45,833 bases of DNA from Kitasatospora phosalacinea (GCF_000717185.1 NZ_JNYE01000064.1:1-45833), one strand, 5' to 3'. Numbered from the stretch's first letter, positions 25,312 through 34,237 are shown. Numbers and translations are program-made. Notes: generated by a model from the letters alone, not told the origin.

Positions 25312-27054
25312 ATGGGGCGGGAGGATCCTTGGCTGGCGCGCATCGAGGACATGCAGGGGCGCGTGCACGGTGCCGGGACGATGCTGGACGGCGAGTACGT
25401 GCTGACGTGCGCGCACGTGGTCGAGGAGGCCGTCGACGCCGGTCAGGGGGCCGGTCGCGAGGTCCGGGTCCGGATCGCGGGGCGCCCTGACGAGGCCTAC
25501 CCGGCGACCGTCGTCGAGAGCTGCTGGCAGCCGCCGCTGCCGGAGCAGCGCGGGGACGTGGCGGTCCTCGCCCTGCGGTCCGCGGTGCCGGGGGCGCCGC
25601 GGGCGAGGATCCGGCGGACCTGGCAGCACGACGAGATCGTGCGGATCTTCGGCTTTCCGGCGGGGACCGACAACGGCCAGACGGTCAGTGCGAAGATCGC
25701 CTCGTACGACTTCAGCGGGGAGCGGGTGCAGCTCGACGCGGTGACGGAACAGCGCGTCGACCGCGGGTTCAGCGGTGCGGCGGCGCTCGCCGCGAACGGT
25801 GAGATCCTCGGCGTGATCGCGGTCGTCCGGGCGCCGCTCGCCGAGAGCAGCTGGATGATCGCGGTCCGGACGCTGTACAAGTACGCGAGCGCGGTGCTCG
25901 ACGGGCATCTGGCGAGCCGCCCCTCCCAGGTGGCGTCGGGTGATTGGCCGTCACCGCGGGGCCCGGAGGTCCTGGCCGACCCGGTGCAGCTCGCGCTGAC
26001 CCGGCACCTGGTCGGCTGGCTGGCTTCCGGTGGGCCGGGCGGGGTGTGTGCGATCGGCGGCGGCGGCGCGGTCGCACTGACGTCCCGCCTGGTGGGCCTG
26101 ACGGTGCCGGGCTACCGCCGGGCGGCTCCCGACGAAACCGTCAGCGGTGCCCCGCCGGGCACCGTCCCGCAGTTGGGCGAGGTGGACGCCGCCGTCGACG
26201 CGACCGGGCTGACGACGGAGCAGGTCGCCGGGCAGCTCGCGGAGAGCCTGGGCCTGCTGAGCGACCGCGTCACCGACGACCTCTCCCACCGGTTGCAGGA
26301 GCTGGGCTCGCCGGTGGTCGTCGTGGTGAACGCGGTCGACCTGGCGGCCGACCCCGGCGAACTGCACTACCGGCTGCTCGAACCGATCGCCGCCCGGGCG
26401 CCGAGCATCGGCGTGCGCCTGCTGCTCGCCTACCACGGCGCCCCTCCGCGCTACGTCCGCAGTGCGGTCGCGGCGAGCCTCGCGCAGCCCGCCGTGCCCG
26501 CGCAGCCCGCCGTGCCCGTCCCGCCGGGCCGACCGCCCGGCGGGACGGCGCAGTTCGGCCACCGGCTGGAGCGGCTCGAACGGTCGGTCGAGGAGGTCGA
26601 GTCGGCCGAGCGCGACGCCCGGGCGCGCCGTGACCACGTCGCACCGCGGATCCTCGGCACGCCGCCGCCGCAGGTCGCCGCCGCGGCCGCGCTCACGGTC
26701 CGCCTGCGGGTGCTGCGGGACACCGGTTCGGCCGCCACGGGGTCCGCCCCCGGAGGGAGGCGGCCGGGGGAGCTCGACGCCTGCGAGGAGGCGGCCGCCC
26801 GGGCGCTCGCGCGGGCCCGGCGCCTGCACGCCGAGTGCACGGCCCTGCTCGCCCGGCGCGACCGGGCCCGGGGGCGGCTGGACGCCTACCGCTCGGAGGC
26901 CGCGGCGCACGGCCTGATCGAGGAACTGGGCGGTCCGTACGAGGCGGCCCGGCGGCTGCTCTACAGCGGCGGATGCGACCTGCCGCTCGCCGAGCTCCGG
27001 GTCGAGGAGTACCACCGGGCCGTCCGGCGCGAGATCGACGGGAGACGGACGTGA
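25312..27054 (+). CDS. trypsin-like protease with degenerate NTPase domain and coiled coil
   Basis: A 580-residue protein. Residues 1-200 form a trypsin-fold protease with catalytic triad His35 (CAHVV), Asp82 (GDVAVL) and Ser154 (RGFSGA), no signal peptide, so probably intracellular. Residues 225-400 align in pattern with STAND/AAA domains fused to such proteases, but the Walker A is CAIGGGGAVALT without Lys and the Walker B is VVVVVNAVDLA, with Asn replacing the usual first Asp; it is likely a pseudo-NTPase. Residues 430-580 are a heptad-rich coiled-coil region ending in an EYHRAV helix. First gene of the five-gene operon; its TGA overlaps the kinase GTG. It may cleave or regulate an operon partner on a signal. 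Confidence 0.85.
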   Translation: MGREDPWLARIEDMQGRVHGAGTMLDGEYVLTCAHVVEEAVDAGQGAGREVRVRIAGRPDEAYPATVVESCWQPPLPEQRGDVAVLALRSAVPGAPRARIRRTWQHDEIVRIFGFPAGTDNGQTVSAKIASYDFSGERVQLDAVTEQRVDRGFSGAAALAANGEILGVIAVVRAPLAESSWMIAVRTLYKYASAVLDGHLASRPSQVASGDWPSPRGPEVLADPVQLALTRHLVGWLASGGPGGVCAIGGGGAVALTSRLVGLTVPGYRRAAPDETVSGAPPGTVPQLGEVDAAVDATGLTTEQVAGQLAESLGLLSDRVTDDLSHRLQELGSPVVVVVNAVDLAADPGELHYRLLEPIAARAPSIGVRLLLAYHGAPPRYVRSAVAASLAQPAVPAQPAVPVPPGRPPGGTAQFGHRLERLERSVEEVESAERDARARRDHVAPRILGTPPPQVAAAAALTVRLRVLRDTGSAATGSAPGGRRPGELDACEEAAARALARARRLHAECTALLARRDRARGRLDAYRSEAAAHGLIEELGGPYEAARRLLYSGGCDLPLAELRVEEYHRAVRREIDGRRT

Positions 27055-29396
27055 ACCGGTGCAACCGCCCCGGCTGCGGCGGCGAACGCGACGCGACCGG
27101 CTACTGCCGGCGCTGCCTGCTCCCGCCCCTGGCGGCCGCGCCGACGGGCGGCCACCAGCCTCCGACCGGGCGGCGGGCCCCGGGGCCTCCGGGGCCGACG
27201 GGCACGGGCCGGGGTGCCGGGCCGACGGGCACGGGCCGCGCCGGCGCCCCGTCCGCGCACCGTGCGGAGCCCGTGCAGCCGCCGCGCCCGTCCGGTGACG
27301 GCCCCTGGTGGGGGCTGGGCCTCGTCACGCAGCCGACGATCGCCGGACCGGAGCCGCACGAGGCGGTCCGGGCCGCGCCGCGGATCCCGGAGGAGCGCAG
27401 GCTCTGCCCCGCCTGCCGCCGCCCCGTGGGCACGGGCCTCGACGGCCAGCCCAACCTGCTGGAGGGGCGCTGCCCGTACGACGGAACGGCCTACTCGTTC
27501 GTGCCGAGGCTCAGCCGGGGCGAGCTGCTGGCGGACCGCTACCGGGTCGAGGGCTGCATCGGGCACGGCGGCTTCGGCTGGGTCTACCTCGCCCACGACG
27601 AGCGCCTGAACAACCGCCCGGTGGCGCTCAAGGGCCTGATCGACGCGGAGGACCCCGCGCGGGTCGAGGAGGCCGCCGAGGAGAAGCGGTTCCTGATCGA
27701 GCTCAGGCACGACGACATCGTCGACATCTACGACTTCGTGACGCACGAGCCGGCGGGCGGCTCCCGGCACGGCTACCACGGCTACCTGGTGATGGAGTAC
27801 GTGCCCGGGTACTCGCTGGAGCGCCCGGAACTGTTCGGCCGGCTGGAGACCGAACAGGTCATCGGCCACGTCCTGAGCGTGCTCCGGGCGTTCCAGTACC
27901 TCCACGACCGCCGGTACCTGTTCTGCGACCTGAAGCCCAGCAACCTGATGGTGCACGGCTCCCGGATCAAGCTGATCGACCTCGGCGCGGTGCGCGAGGC
28001 CGGGAGGCCGGGCAGCGGGGCGTACTCGGAGGACTACATGGCCCCGGAGCTGATGGTCACCGGGCCCACCGTCGCCACCGACGTCCACACGGTCGGCCGG
28101 ACCCTGGAGTCGCTCTTCGGGTGGTACGCCGACGACCCCGGTGCTGCCCGTTTCGCCCCGCTGCGCCAGCTCATCGACCGCGCCACCAACGCCGATCCGC
28201 AACTGCGCTTCGGATCGGCCGCCGAGATGGCAGGCCAGTTGAGCGGCGTGCTGCGCGAGCTGGTCTCCGTCCGGGACGGCGCCCAGTACACCGCGCCGTC
28301 GCTGCTCTTCACCCGCTCCACCACGCTGCTCGACCCCGGGCCCGGGACGGTACCGCCACTGGAGCGGTGGACCGGCACCGCGGCGCGGCGGGCGGCGGTC
28401 GAGGGCAGCTGCCGTCCGCTCTCCGCCGCTCCGCCCGCGCCGGCCACGGCAGCGGCCAGGCTGCCCGAACCGCTGGTCGACGCCCGTGACCCCGCCGCCG
28501 GGTTCCTCAGGGCGTCGGTCAGTGCCGACCCGGCTGTCGCGCTCTCCCAGCTCGCCTCCTACGTCGACGCGGCCCCGGCAGCCGCCCGCACCCCCTCGCC
28601 CGGGGTCGAGCTGCTGCGCTGCCGCCTGCACCTGCGGCTCGACGACCTCGAAGCGGCGCGCACCGCGCTCGACCAGGCGAGGAGCCTGCTGCGGCCCGGG
28701 TGGCGGCTCAACTGGCACGAGGGGCTGATGGCCCTGGCCGAGCAGCAGTTCGGCGGCGCCGAGAAGATGTTCACCGCCTGCCAACGGATGCTGCCGGGCG
28801 AACTCGCGCCGCGGCTCGCGCTGGCACTGTGCGCCGAGTACCGGGCGGGGAGCGACGAGGAACTCGACGCCGCAGCGGCCGCCTACCTGTCGGTGTGGCG
28901 GACCGACGGCTGGTACGAGAACGCGGCCTTCGGCCACGCCCGGACCAGGCTCCGCCGCGGCGACCGGGCCGGTGCGGTCTCGGTGCTGAGGCAGGTGCCC
29001 GACACCTCGCCGCACCACCGGGCGGCGCGGATCGCCGCACTGCGCACCCACACCGGGCGGCTCGGGGCGGGCCCCGGGGGCCTGCCCGGCCACGCGGACC
29101 TGGCCGAAGCCGAACAGGCCCTGGCCGCACTGCCGTTGGACGAACCCGAGCGGCGCCGGCTCGCCGTCCTGATCACGGAGGCCAGGCTCGACCGCCTGGT
29201 CACGCAGACCGGGCTCGACCGCCGACGCGGCCCGCGGCCGGACCCGGCCGCGCCCGACGACGGGGCCACGGAGCACGAGATCCGGTCGGCGCTGGAGAAG
29301 GAGTACCGGGCGTTCGCCCAGTGGGCACCGGACGAGAACCGGCACACCGTGCTCGTCGACCTGGCCAACGCCGTGAGACCGGTCACCGCCCGGTGA
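27051..29396 (+). CDS. PknG-like serine/threonine protein kinase with zinc knuckles and TPR-like tail
   Basis: A 781-residue soluble kinase. N-terminal zinc knuckle with Cys4, Cys9, Cys19, Cys22; a Gly/Pro-rich linker; a second rubredoxin-like knuckle with Cys119, Cys122, Cys141 but Asp where a fourth Cys is expected. Kinase domain about 163-425: Gly loop GHGGFG (171-176), Lys194 in VALKGL, catalytic loop FCDLKPSN with Asp293 but without the His-Arg of HRD, and DLG (310-312) instead of DFG. These departures are shared in part with mycobacterial PknG, which also has rubredoxin and TPR regions. Residues about 480-740 are helical repeats. GTG 27051 overlaps the protease stop and has GGGAG upstream. 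Substrate unknown; a GarA-like FHA protein is not in the window. Confidence 0.9.
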   Translation: MNRCNRPGCGGERDATGYCRRCLLPPLAAAPTGGHQPPTGRRAPGPPGPTGTGRGAGPTGTGRAGAPSAHRAEPVQPPRPSGDGPWWGLGLVTQPTIAGPEPHEAVRAAPRIPEERRLCPACRRPVGTGLDGQPNLLEGRCPYDGTAYSFVPRLSRGELLADRYRVEGCIGHGGFGWVYLAHDERLNNRPVALKGLIDAEDPARVEEAAEEKRFLIELRHDDIVDIYDFVTHEPAGGSRHGYHGYLVMEYVPGYSLERPELFGRLETEQVIGHVLSVLRAFQYLHDRRYLFCDLKPSNLMVHGSRIKLIDLGAVREAGRPGSGAYSEDYMAPELMVTGPTVATDVHTVGRTLESLFGWYADDPGAARFAPLRQLIDRATNADPQLRFGSAAEMAGQLSGVLRELVSVRDGAQYTAPSLLFTRSTTLLDPGPGTVPPLERWTGTAARRAAVEGSCRPLSAAPPAPATAAARLPEPLVDARDPAAGFLRASVSADPAVALSQLASYVDAAPAAARTPSPGVELLRCRLHLRLDDLEAARTALDQARSLLRPGWRLNWHEGLMALAEQQFGGAEKMFTACQRMLPGELAPRLALALCAEYRAGSDEELDAAAAAYLSVWRTDGWYENAAFGHARTRLRRGDRAGAVSVLRQVPDTSPHHRAARIAALRTHTGRLGAGPGGLPGHADLAEAEQALAALPLDEPERRRLAVLITEARLDRLVTQTGLDRRRGPRPDPAAPDDGATEHEIRSALEKEYRAFAQWAPDENRHTVLVDLANAVRPVTAR

Positions 29397-29449
29397 ACCC
29401 GCAGGGCCGACGCAACGTCAACCTCTCGCTAAGGACGGGGAACCGGCAC

Positions 29450-30961
29450 ATGCGCGAAGCGCCGAGAGTCACCCTCGAGGCCAACTACGACAGGTACCGC
29501 TCCCTGGACGAACGCGAGGTGCACGTCTACCTCAGCGTGGCCGCGGGCACCGCGCCCGGCTCCCCGGCGGGCCCCGCGGGGGACCCGCCGGGCCCCCCGG
29601 GCGACGTGGGGTTCGCCGAGGTCGTCCTGCTGGACCAGTCGGGGTCGATGAGCGTCCCGCGCACCAAGCTCCAGCGGGCCAAGGAGGCGAGCTGCGCCGC
29701 CATCGACACCCTGCGCGAGGGAACCCGCTTCGCGGTGGTCGCCGGCACCCACGAGGCGAGCATGGTCTATCCCCGGGAGTCCTTCCTCGCTCCGGCGAAC
29801 GCCGTCACCCGCGCGGAGGCGAAGCAGGCCGTCAACCGGATCGCCCCCGGCGCCCAGGGCACCGTCATCGGCGCCTGGCTCGACAAGGCCCGGGAACTGC
29901 TCGAACCGCACCGCGACCTGATCTGCCACGTGCTCCTGCTCACTGACGGGCGCAACGAGCACCAGGGCCGGTCCGCGCGGTCGATGGAGGCCGTGCTCGC
30001 CGACTGCCGTTCCGTGTTCACCTGCGACGCCCGCGGCATCGGCGCGGACTGGGACCCCGCCGAGCTGAGGCGGATCGCCGAGGAGCTCCGGGGCACCGCG
30101 GACGCGGTCCCCGACCTGGCCGACCTGGCCCCCGACTTCCGCGCGCTGGTCCGCACCGCCATGGGCCGCACACTGCCCGACCTGGCCCTGCGGGTGCGCT
30201 GCGCCCCGGGGGTGTCGGTCTCGGTCCTGGAACAGGCCTATCCGGCGGTGGCCGACCTGCTGGGCCACCGCCGCCCGCTGGCCGGGGCGGCCGTGACCGA
30301 CTACCCGACCGGTCCGTGGAGCAGCGAGGCGCGCCGGTTCGTCGCGACCTTCACCGTGTCCGGCGAGCGGAGGGCCGGTGCCGATGCGGAGACCCTGGCC
30401 TCCGTGGAGGTGGTCGTCGGTGCGATCGGCACCGAACGGGCCACCCCGGTCAGCCCGGTGGAGGTGGTCACCGCGCGCTGGCTCGACCAGTCGGCTCCGG
30501 AGACCGTCATCGGCGCCGACCGGCACCGCCACGAACAGGAGAAGGAGCTGTACGCGCTCAGGTGGCGGGGCGGGGCGCTGCTGCGCCAGGGGGACTCCCG
30601 CGGGGCGTGCGCGGCCTGGGGCCGGGCGGTGGCCCTGGCGACGGAGCTGCGCAACGAGGACGCGCTGCGGCGGCTGGGCAAGGTCGTCCGGATCGAGGAC
30701 GCCGCCCGCGGCCTGGTCAGCCTGCTGCCGGATACGGACCCGGACTACGTCCTGCAGGCCATGATGGGCACGGTCACCAGCAGCTCGTACGGCCCCTCGC
30801 GCAGCCCGGCGCCGCGCGCCGACCCGCCGCCGGGGCGGCCGTCGGTCCCGGGGCCCGCCTGCCCGAAGTGCCGGCGGGTCTCGGTGGCCGGCGCGCGGTA
30901 CTGCGAGAACCTCGCGTGCGACCACGAGTTCATCGGCGGCGCACCGGCGGTGGGCGAATGA
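29450..30961 (+). CDS. VWA-domain protein with C-terminal zinc ribbon
   Basis: About 503 residues. A short beta-rich lead with a Gly/Pro linker is followed by a VWA domain whose metal site is intact: DQSGS (62-66), Thr138 and Asp166 in LLLTDGRN. After the VWA come a beta-sandwich-like part and a helical segment, then a C-terminal zinc ribbon, CPKC...YCENLAC. ATG 29450 has GGGG at 9 nt; GTG 29393, overlapping the kinase stop as GTGA, would add 19 residues. VWA proteins of this kind bind partners through metal-dependent contacts; here the kinase or the protease are the obvious candidates, and the ribbon echoes the kinase zinc knuckles. Confidence 0.87.
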   Translation: MREAPRVTLEANYDRYRSLDEREVHVYLSVAAGTAPGSPAGPAGDPPGPPGDVGFAEVVLLDQSGSMSVPRTKLQRAKEASCAAIDTLREGTRFAVVAGTHEASMVYPRESFLAPANAVTRAEAKQAVNRIAPGAQGTVIGAWLDKARELLEPHRDLICHVLLLTDGRNEHQGRSARSMEAVLADCRSVFTCDARGIGADWDPAELRRIAEELRGTADAVPDLADLAPDFRALVRTAMGRTLPDLALRVRCAPGVSVSVLEQAYPAVADLLGHRRPLAGAAVTDYPTGPWSSEARRFVATFTVSGERRAGADAETLASVEVVVGAIGTERATPVSPVEVVTARWLDQSAPETVIGADRHRHEQEKELYALRWRGGALLRQGDSRGACAAWGRAVALATELRNEDALRRLGKVVRIEDAARGLVSLLPDTDPDYVLQAMMGTVTSSSYGPSRSPAPRADPPPGRPSVPGPACPKCRRVSVAGARYCENLACDHEFIGGAPAVGE

Positions 30962-32100
30962 CGGCCTCCGGCGCGCCGGCGCCCGAGCCGGTGGCGGACG
31001 AACCGGCGACACCCTCCATGACCGCGCGCACCCTGCGCCGCCTGCGCGCGGCACTGGTGACGGGCAGCCTGCTGACCGGGGCCCTGTGCCTGCTGGTCTC
31101 CGGCCGGGCCCACAGCGGGACGGACGCCGTCGGCGGGCGGGCCGCCCCCGCACTGCTGCGGGCCGAGGCCGCCTACGGTGCGCTCGCGGACGCCCAACGC
31201 GTGGCGGTGCACGGCTTCCTCCAGGGCACCGTGGTCCTGGGCGGGCTCGGCGACCAGTACCAGAACGACATCGCCGCGATCAACCAGAACCTCGCGGAAC
31301 TGGCCGGGTACAACGTCGCGGGCCCGGCCGGCACCAGCGACCTGCAACTCGTCGAAGGGCTCGTCGTCGCCTACAACGCCGAGATCGAGCAGGCCGCCGC
31401 CGACTACCAGCAGACCGGCGAGCTCACCCGCGCCCTGCCGGCCCTGTGGTACGCCACCCTCCAGTACCGGGAGATCTCGGGCGCGCTGGACCGGCTGCGG
31501 ACGCAGGGCCGCGCGACCCTGGCCGCCCAGCGCGGCTCGGCCTGGCTGGCGGGCACCACGGACCTGCTGTTCCTGGTGCCGTTCGTGCTGGTGCTGGTGC
31601 TGTTCGCGCGGACGCAGTTCGTGCTGCGCCGCCGGTTCCGGCGCCGGTCGAGCACCTGGCTGACGGCCGCCGTGCTCGCCCTCGCCGCGGCGGTCCTGTG
31701 GTGCGGCCAGTCGCTGCACACCTCGCACGGACACCTGCGCTCGGCCCTGGACGGCCCGTTCGTCGAAGCGGTCACCCTGGCGCAGCAGCAGGCGGGCCGG
31801 TCTGCTGCCGCGGCCGGCGAGGACTTGTTCGCCGTCGTCGCGCAGGCCTGCCCGGCTGCCAGCAGGTCCTGCGGGACCGGTCTGACGGCGCCGCCGCCCG
31901 GGCCCGCGGCGGGCGGGACGGCGGAAGGAGGCCGCCGGCCGGGGCAGGCGGTGGCCGAGTTCACGGACGGGGTCGCCGAAGCGGACGCCGCCTCCTCCCG
32001 GCGTGCGGCTGTCGTCACGCTGCTGGCTCTGGCCGCAGCCGCGGCGTCGGCCCGTGCGCTGAACCCGCGCATCGACGAGTACCGGTTCGGGGGCCGGTGA
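30958..32100 (+). CDS. multi-pass membrane sensor, GlnX-like
   Basis: A 380-residue membrane protein with about four helices: near 28-48, 198-218, 233-250 and 352-370. The 150 residues between helices 1 and 2 are helical (RAEAAYGALADAQRVAVHGFL, LAELAGYNVA) and should lie outside, like the four-helix sensor domain of chemoreceptor-type proteins. Layout and position after a PknG-type kinase and before a solute-binding lipoprotein match mycobacterial GlnX, which passes amino-acid status to PknG. ATG 30958 overlaps the VWA stop (ATGA); its own stop shares a base with the next ATG. No HAMP or kinase domain is present. Confidence 0.78.
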   Translation: MTASGAPAPEPVADEPATPSMTARTLRRLRAALVTGSLLTGALCLLVSGRAHSGTDAVGGRAAPALLRAEAAYGALADAQRVAVHGFLQGTVVLGGLGDQYQNDIAAINQNLAELAGYNVAGPAGTSDLQLVEGLVVAYNAEIEQAAADYQQTGELTRALPALWYATLQYREISGALDRLRTQGRATLAAQRGSAWLAGTTDLLFLVPFVLVLVLFARTQFVLRRRFRRRSSTWLTAAVLALAAAVLWCGQSLHTSHGHLRSALDGPFVEAVTLAQQQAGRSAAAAGEDLFAVVAQACPAASRSCGTGLTAPPPGPAAGGTAEGGRRPGQAVAEFTDGVAEADAASSRRAAVVTLLALAAAAASARALNPRIDEYRFGGR

Positions 32101-33533
32101 TGCGGCAGCAGCGCCGGACGGCCCTCCGGCTCCTCCTGGTCCTCACCCTGCTGGCGGCGTCCGCCTCCTGCCTCGGGGGTCCGTCCGACCGGAGCGTCCT
32201 GACCGTCCTGACACCCTGGACCGCCGGAGCCGAGCAGGAGGCCTTCCAGGCGGTCATCGATGCCTTCGAGGCGGACAACCCCGGCATCACCGTCCACGCG
32301 TCCCCCACCCGGGCGCTCGACCAGGTGCTGCGGGCCGGTGTGCAGAAGGGCGAGGAGCCGGATCTGGCGGTCATGGCGAATCCCGGGGCGCTGCGTTCCT
32401 ACGCGCAGCAGCAGGTCCTGGTTCCGTTGGACGGTTTCCGGGACGGGGCGTTGGGCAGGGGGCTCGTCGAGTTGCTGGAGTCCGACTACGACCCCCAGTG
32501 GTACCGGCTCGGGCAGGCGGGTACGGAGCACCCGTACGCCGTCGTCGTCAAAGCCTCCGTCAAGAGCCTGATCTGGTACGACCGCCGGCAGCTCGACGCC
32601 CGGTCGATCGACAGCTGGGAGGGCCTGGTCGGCGTCGGCCGGTCGATGGTCCGGCGCGGCGAGACGCCCTGGTGCCTGGCCGTGGCGGACCCGCCCAACT
32701 CGGGGTGGCCCGGTACCGACTGGATCGAGGACATCCTGCTGCACCAGTCGGGAGCCGACGCGTACACGGCCTGGGTCGACGGCCGGCTCAAGTGGACGTC
32801 CCCGCAGGTCAGCGCGGCCTGGCAGGAGTGGGGCCGGAGCGTCACCGCCCAGGGCGCGGTGTACGGCGGCCCGCTGACCGCGCTCCTGACCAGCTACGGC
32901 GAGGGGGCCTACCCGCTCTTCACCGCACCGCCCGGCTGCCACCTCGGGCACGGCGCCCTCGTCACCCCGGACCCCGCGGCCCGTACCGGGCCCCTCCCGG
33001 GGGAGGACTACGACTTCGTCCCGTTCCCCGACCTCGGGCCGGTATCCGCACCGGTGTCCGCACCGGCACCGGCCCCGGCGTACGAGGTGTCGGGGGACCT
33101 CGTCGCGATGTTCCGCGACTCGCCCGGGGCGGAGAAGTTCATGGCCTTCCTCGCCAGCCGGAAGGCCCAGCGGATCTGGCCGCAGCACCAGCCGGAGGCG
33201 GCCTTCTCCGCCAACCGCACCGTCACGCAGGCGCTGTCGCGGGAGGCGCCCGGCAGCATCGCCGGCCGGATCAACGGGCTGCTGGCCTCGCCCGCCACCT
33301 TGTGCTTCGACGCCTCGGACAGCATGCCCAGCACCATGGCGGCCGCGTTCAACCACGCGGTGCTCGACTACCTGAACGACCCGGCCCAGCTTCCGGCGAT
33401 CCTCACCGGTTTGGACAGGGCCCAGGCCGACGCCTACCCGCAACCGACCCGGAGCTCCGTCTGCCCCGCTTCCTCCCCTTCCTCCCCCTCCTCCTCCCCT
33501 CCCTCTCCGAGCACCGCGGCACGGCCCCGGTAG
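32100..33533 (+). CDS. extracellular solute-binding lipoprotein (ABC family 1 type), orphan
   Basis: A 477-residue secreted substrate-binding protein. N-terminal basic region, hydrophobic core LRLLLVLTLLAASA and Cys24 in a lipobox-like ASASC (the -3 position is Ser rather than Leu). The mature part starts with LTVLTPWTAGAEQEAFQAVIDAFEA, the sugar-type solute-binding protein opening, and has FSANRTV and a Ser/Pro-rich C-terminal tail. No permease or ATPase gene follows, so it probably serves as the ligand-sensing partner of the membrane protein encoded just before (1-nt overlap), as GlnH does for GlnX, although GlnH is of the amino-acid-binding type. Last gene of the operon. Confidence 0.85.
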   Translation: MRQQRRTALRLLLVLTLLAASASCLGGPSDRSVLTVLTPWTAGAEQEAFQAVIDAFEADNPGITVHASPTRALDQVLRAGVQKGEEPDLAVMANPGALRSYAQQQVLVPLDGFRDGALGRGLVELLESDYDPQWYRLGQAGTEHPYAVVVKASVKSLIWYDRRQLDARSIDSWEGLVGVGRSMVRRGETPWCLAVADPPNSGWPGTDWIEDILLHQSGADAYTAWVDGRLKWTSPQVSAAWQEWGRSVTAQGAVYGGPLTALLTSYGEGAYPLFTAPPGCHLGHGALVTPDPAARTGPLPGEDYDFVPFPDLGPVSAPVSAPAPAPAYEVSGDLVAMFRDSPGAEKFMAFLASRKAQRIWPQHQPEAAFSANRTVTQALSREAPGSIAGRINGLLASPATLCFDASDSMPSTMAAAFNHAVLDYLNDPAQLPAILTGLDRAQADAYPQPTRSSVCPASSPSSPSSSPPSPSTAARPR

Positions 33534-33619
33534 CGCGCGGCGGGCGTTCGGGGCCGGGGCCCTTCCCCGCTCCACGGTCGTCGCCGTTGCGGGGGGATGT
33601 CTTGCCGGGCGGGCGTCGC

Positions 33620-34237
33620 TCAGAAGCCCAGTTTCCAGTCCTGGAAGTTGGAGCTGCAGAAGTTCGGGGGGAGCGTCGCGGGCGGATCGGGGCGCCAGTC
33701 CGTGAAGGATATGTAGGGGTGGCCTCCTGTGGTGTCGGTCGGGGTGTCGGCGTCCAGGCACCGCTGGGTGATCCCGGGGTTCCAGGCGAAGCGCCAGGCG
33801 CTCCAGTCACCGTTGGACGGGAAGAGCAGCCAGTCCTTGGCGGGCAGCCAGGTATGCGTCCCGACCGCCGGCTGCCAGGAGCCGCAGGTGTCGCAGACGG
33901 GGTCGAGGTAGCGCTGGGTCTGCACGTTCTGGAGTCGCACCGTGGCCCACTCGTTCTCGGCATGGGTCACGATGATGATCCGCCACTGCTGGTACTGGCC
34001 CCCGTTGCACGGGATCGTGTAGACCTCGTTCTTGTCGTTGGCGTCCAGGCACCGGCCCTGCGCCCAGCTGCGGATGATCCCGGTGTACCAGACGTCACCG
34101 GGCCGGTCCCCGGCCTGGGCAGGAGTCGCGGCGACGCCGGCCGTGGCCGTGAAGGCGGCCAGGGCCGTCAGTGCGGACGCCAGGCGGGCGGCTGCCCGGC
34201 GGTGTCGGCCCAGTCGTGTCCGTAGGCGATTCAACAT
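33620..34237 (-). CDS. secreted ricin-type beta-trefoil lectin-like protein
   Basis: A 205-residue secreted protein. The signal peptide covers about residues 1-42 (basic start, hydrophobic core, cleavage after AQA). The mature part carries beta-trefoil signs: RCLDAND, CNGGQYQQW, LQNVQTQRYLDP and RCLDAD with a CSSNFQDWKL ending, i.e. the repeated Q-x-W-like and CLD motifs of ricin-type carbohydrate binding. No catalytic domain is attached, so it likely binds sugars outside the cell. ATG 34237 has GGATCGAGG upstream. Divergent from the PRC-barrel gene; convergent with the kinase operon. Confidence 0.8.
   Translation of the reverse strand: MLNRLRTRLGRHRRAAARLASALTALAAFTATAGVAATPAQAGDRPGDVWYTGIIRSWAQGRCLDANDKNEVYTIPCNGGQYQQWRIIIVTHAENEWATVRLQNVQTQRYLDPVCDTCGSWQPAVGTHTWLPAKDWLLFPSNGDWSAWRFAWNPGITQRCLDADTPTDTTGGHPYISFTDWRPDPPATLPPNFCSSNFQDWKLGF

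Noticed and set aside
32100..33533. Solute-binding protein as part of an ABC importer
   Set aside because: No permease or ATPase gene follows, and the one-base overlap with the membrane sensor gene favours a sensing role.
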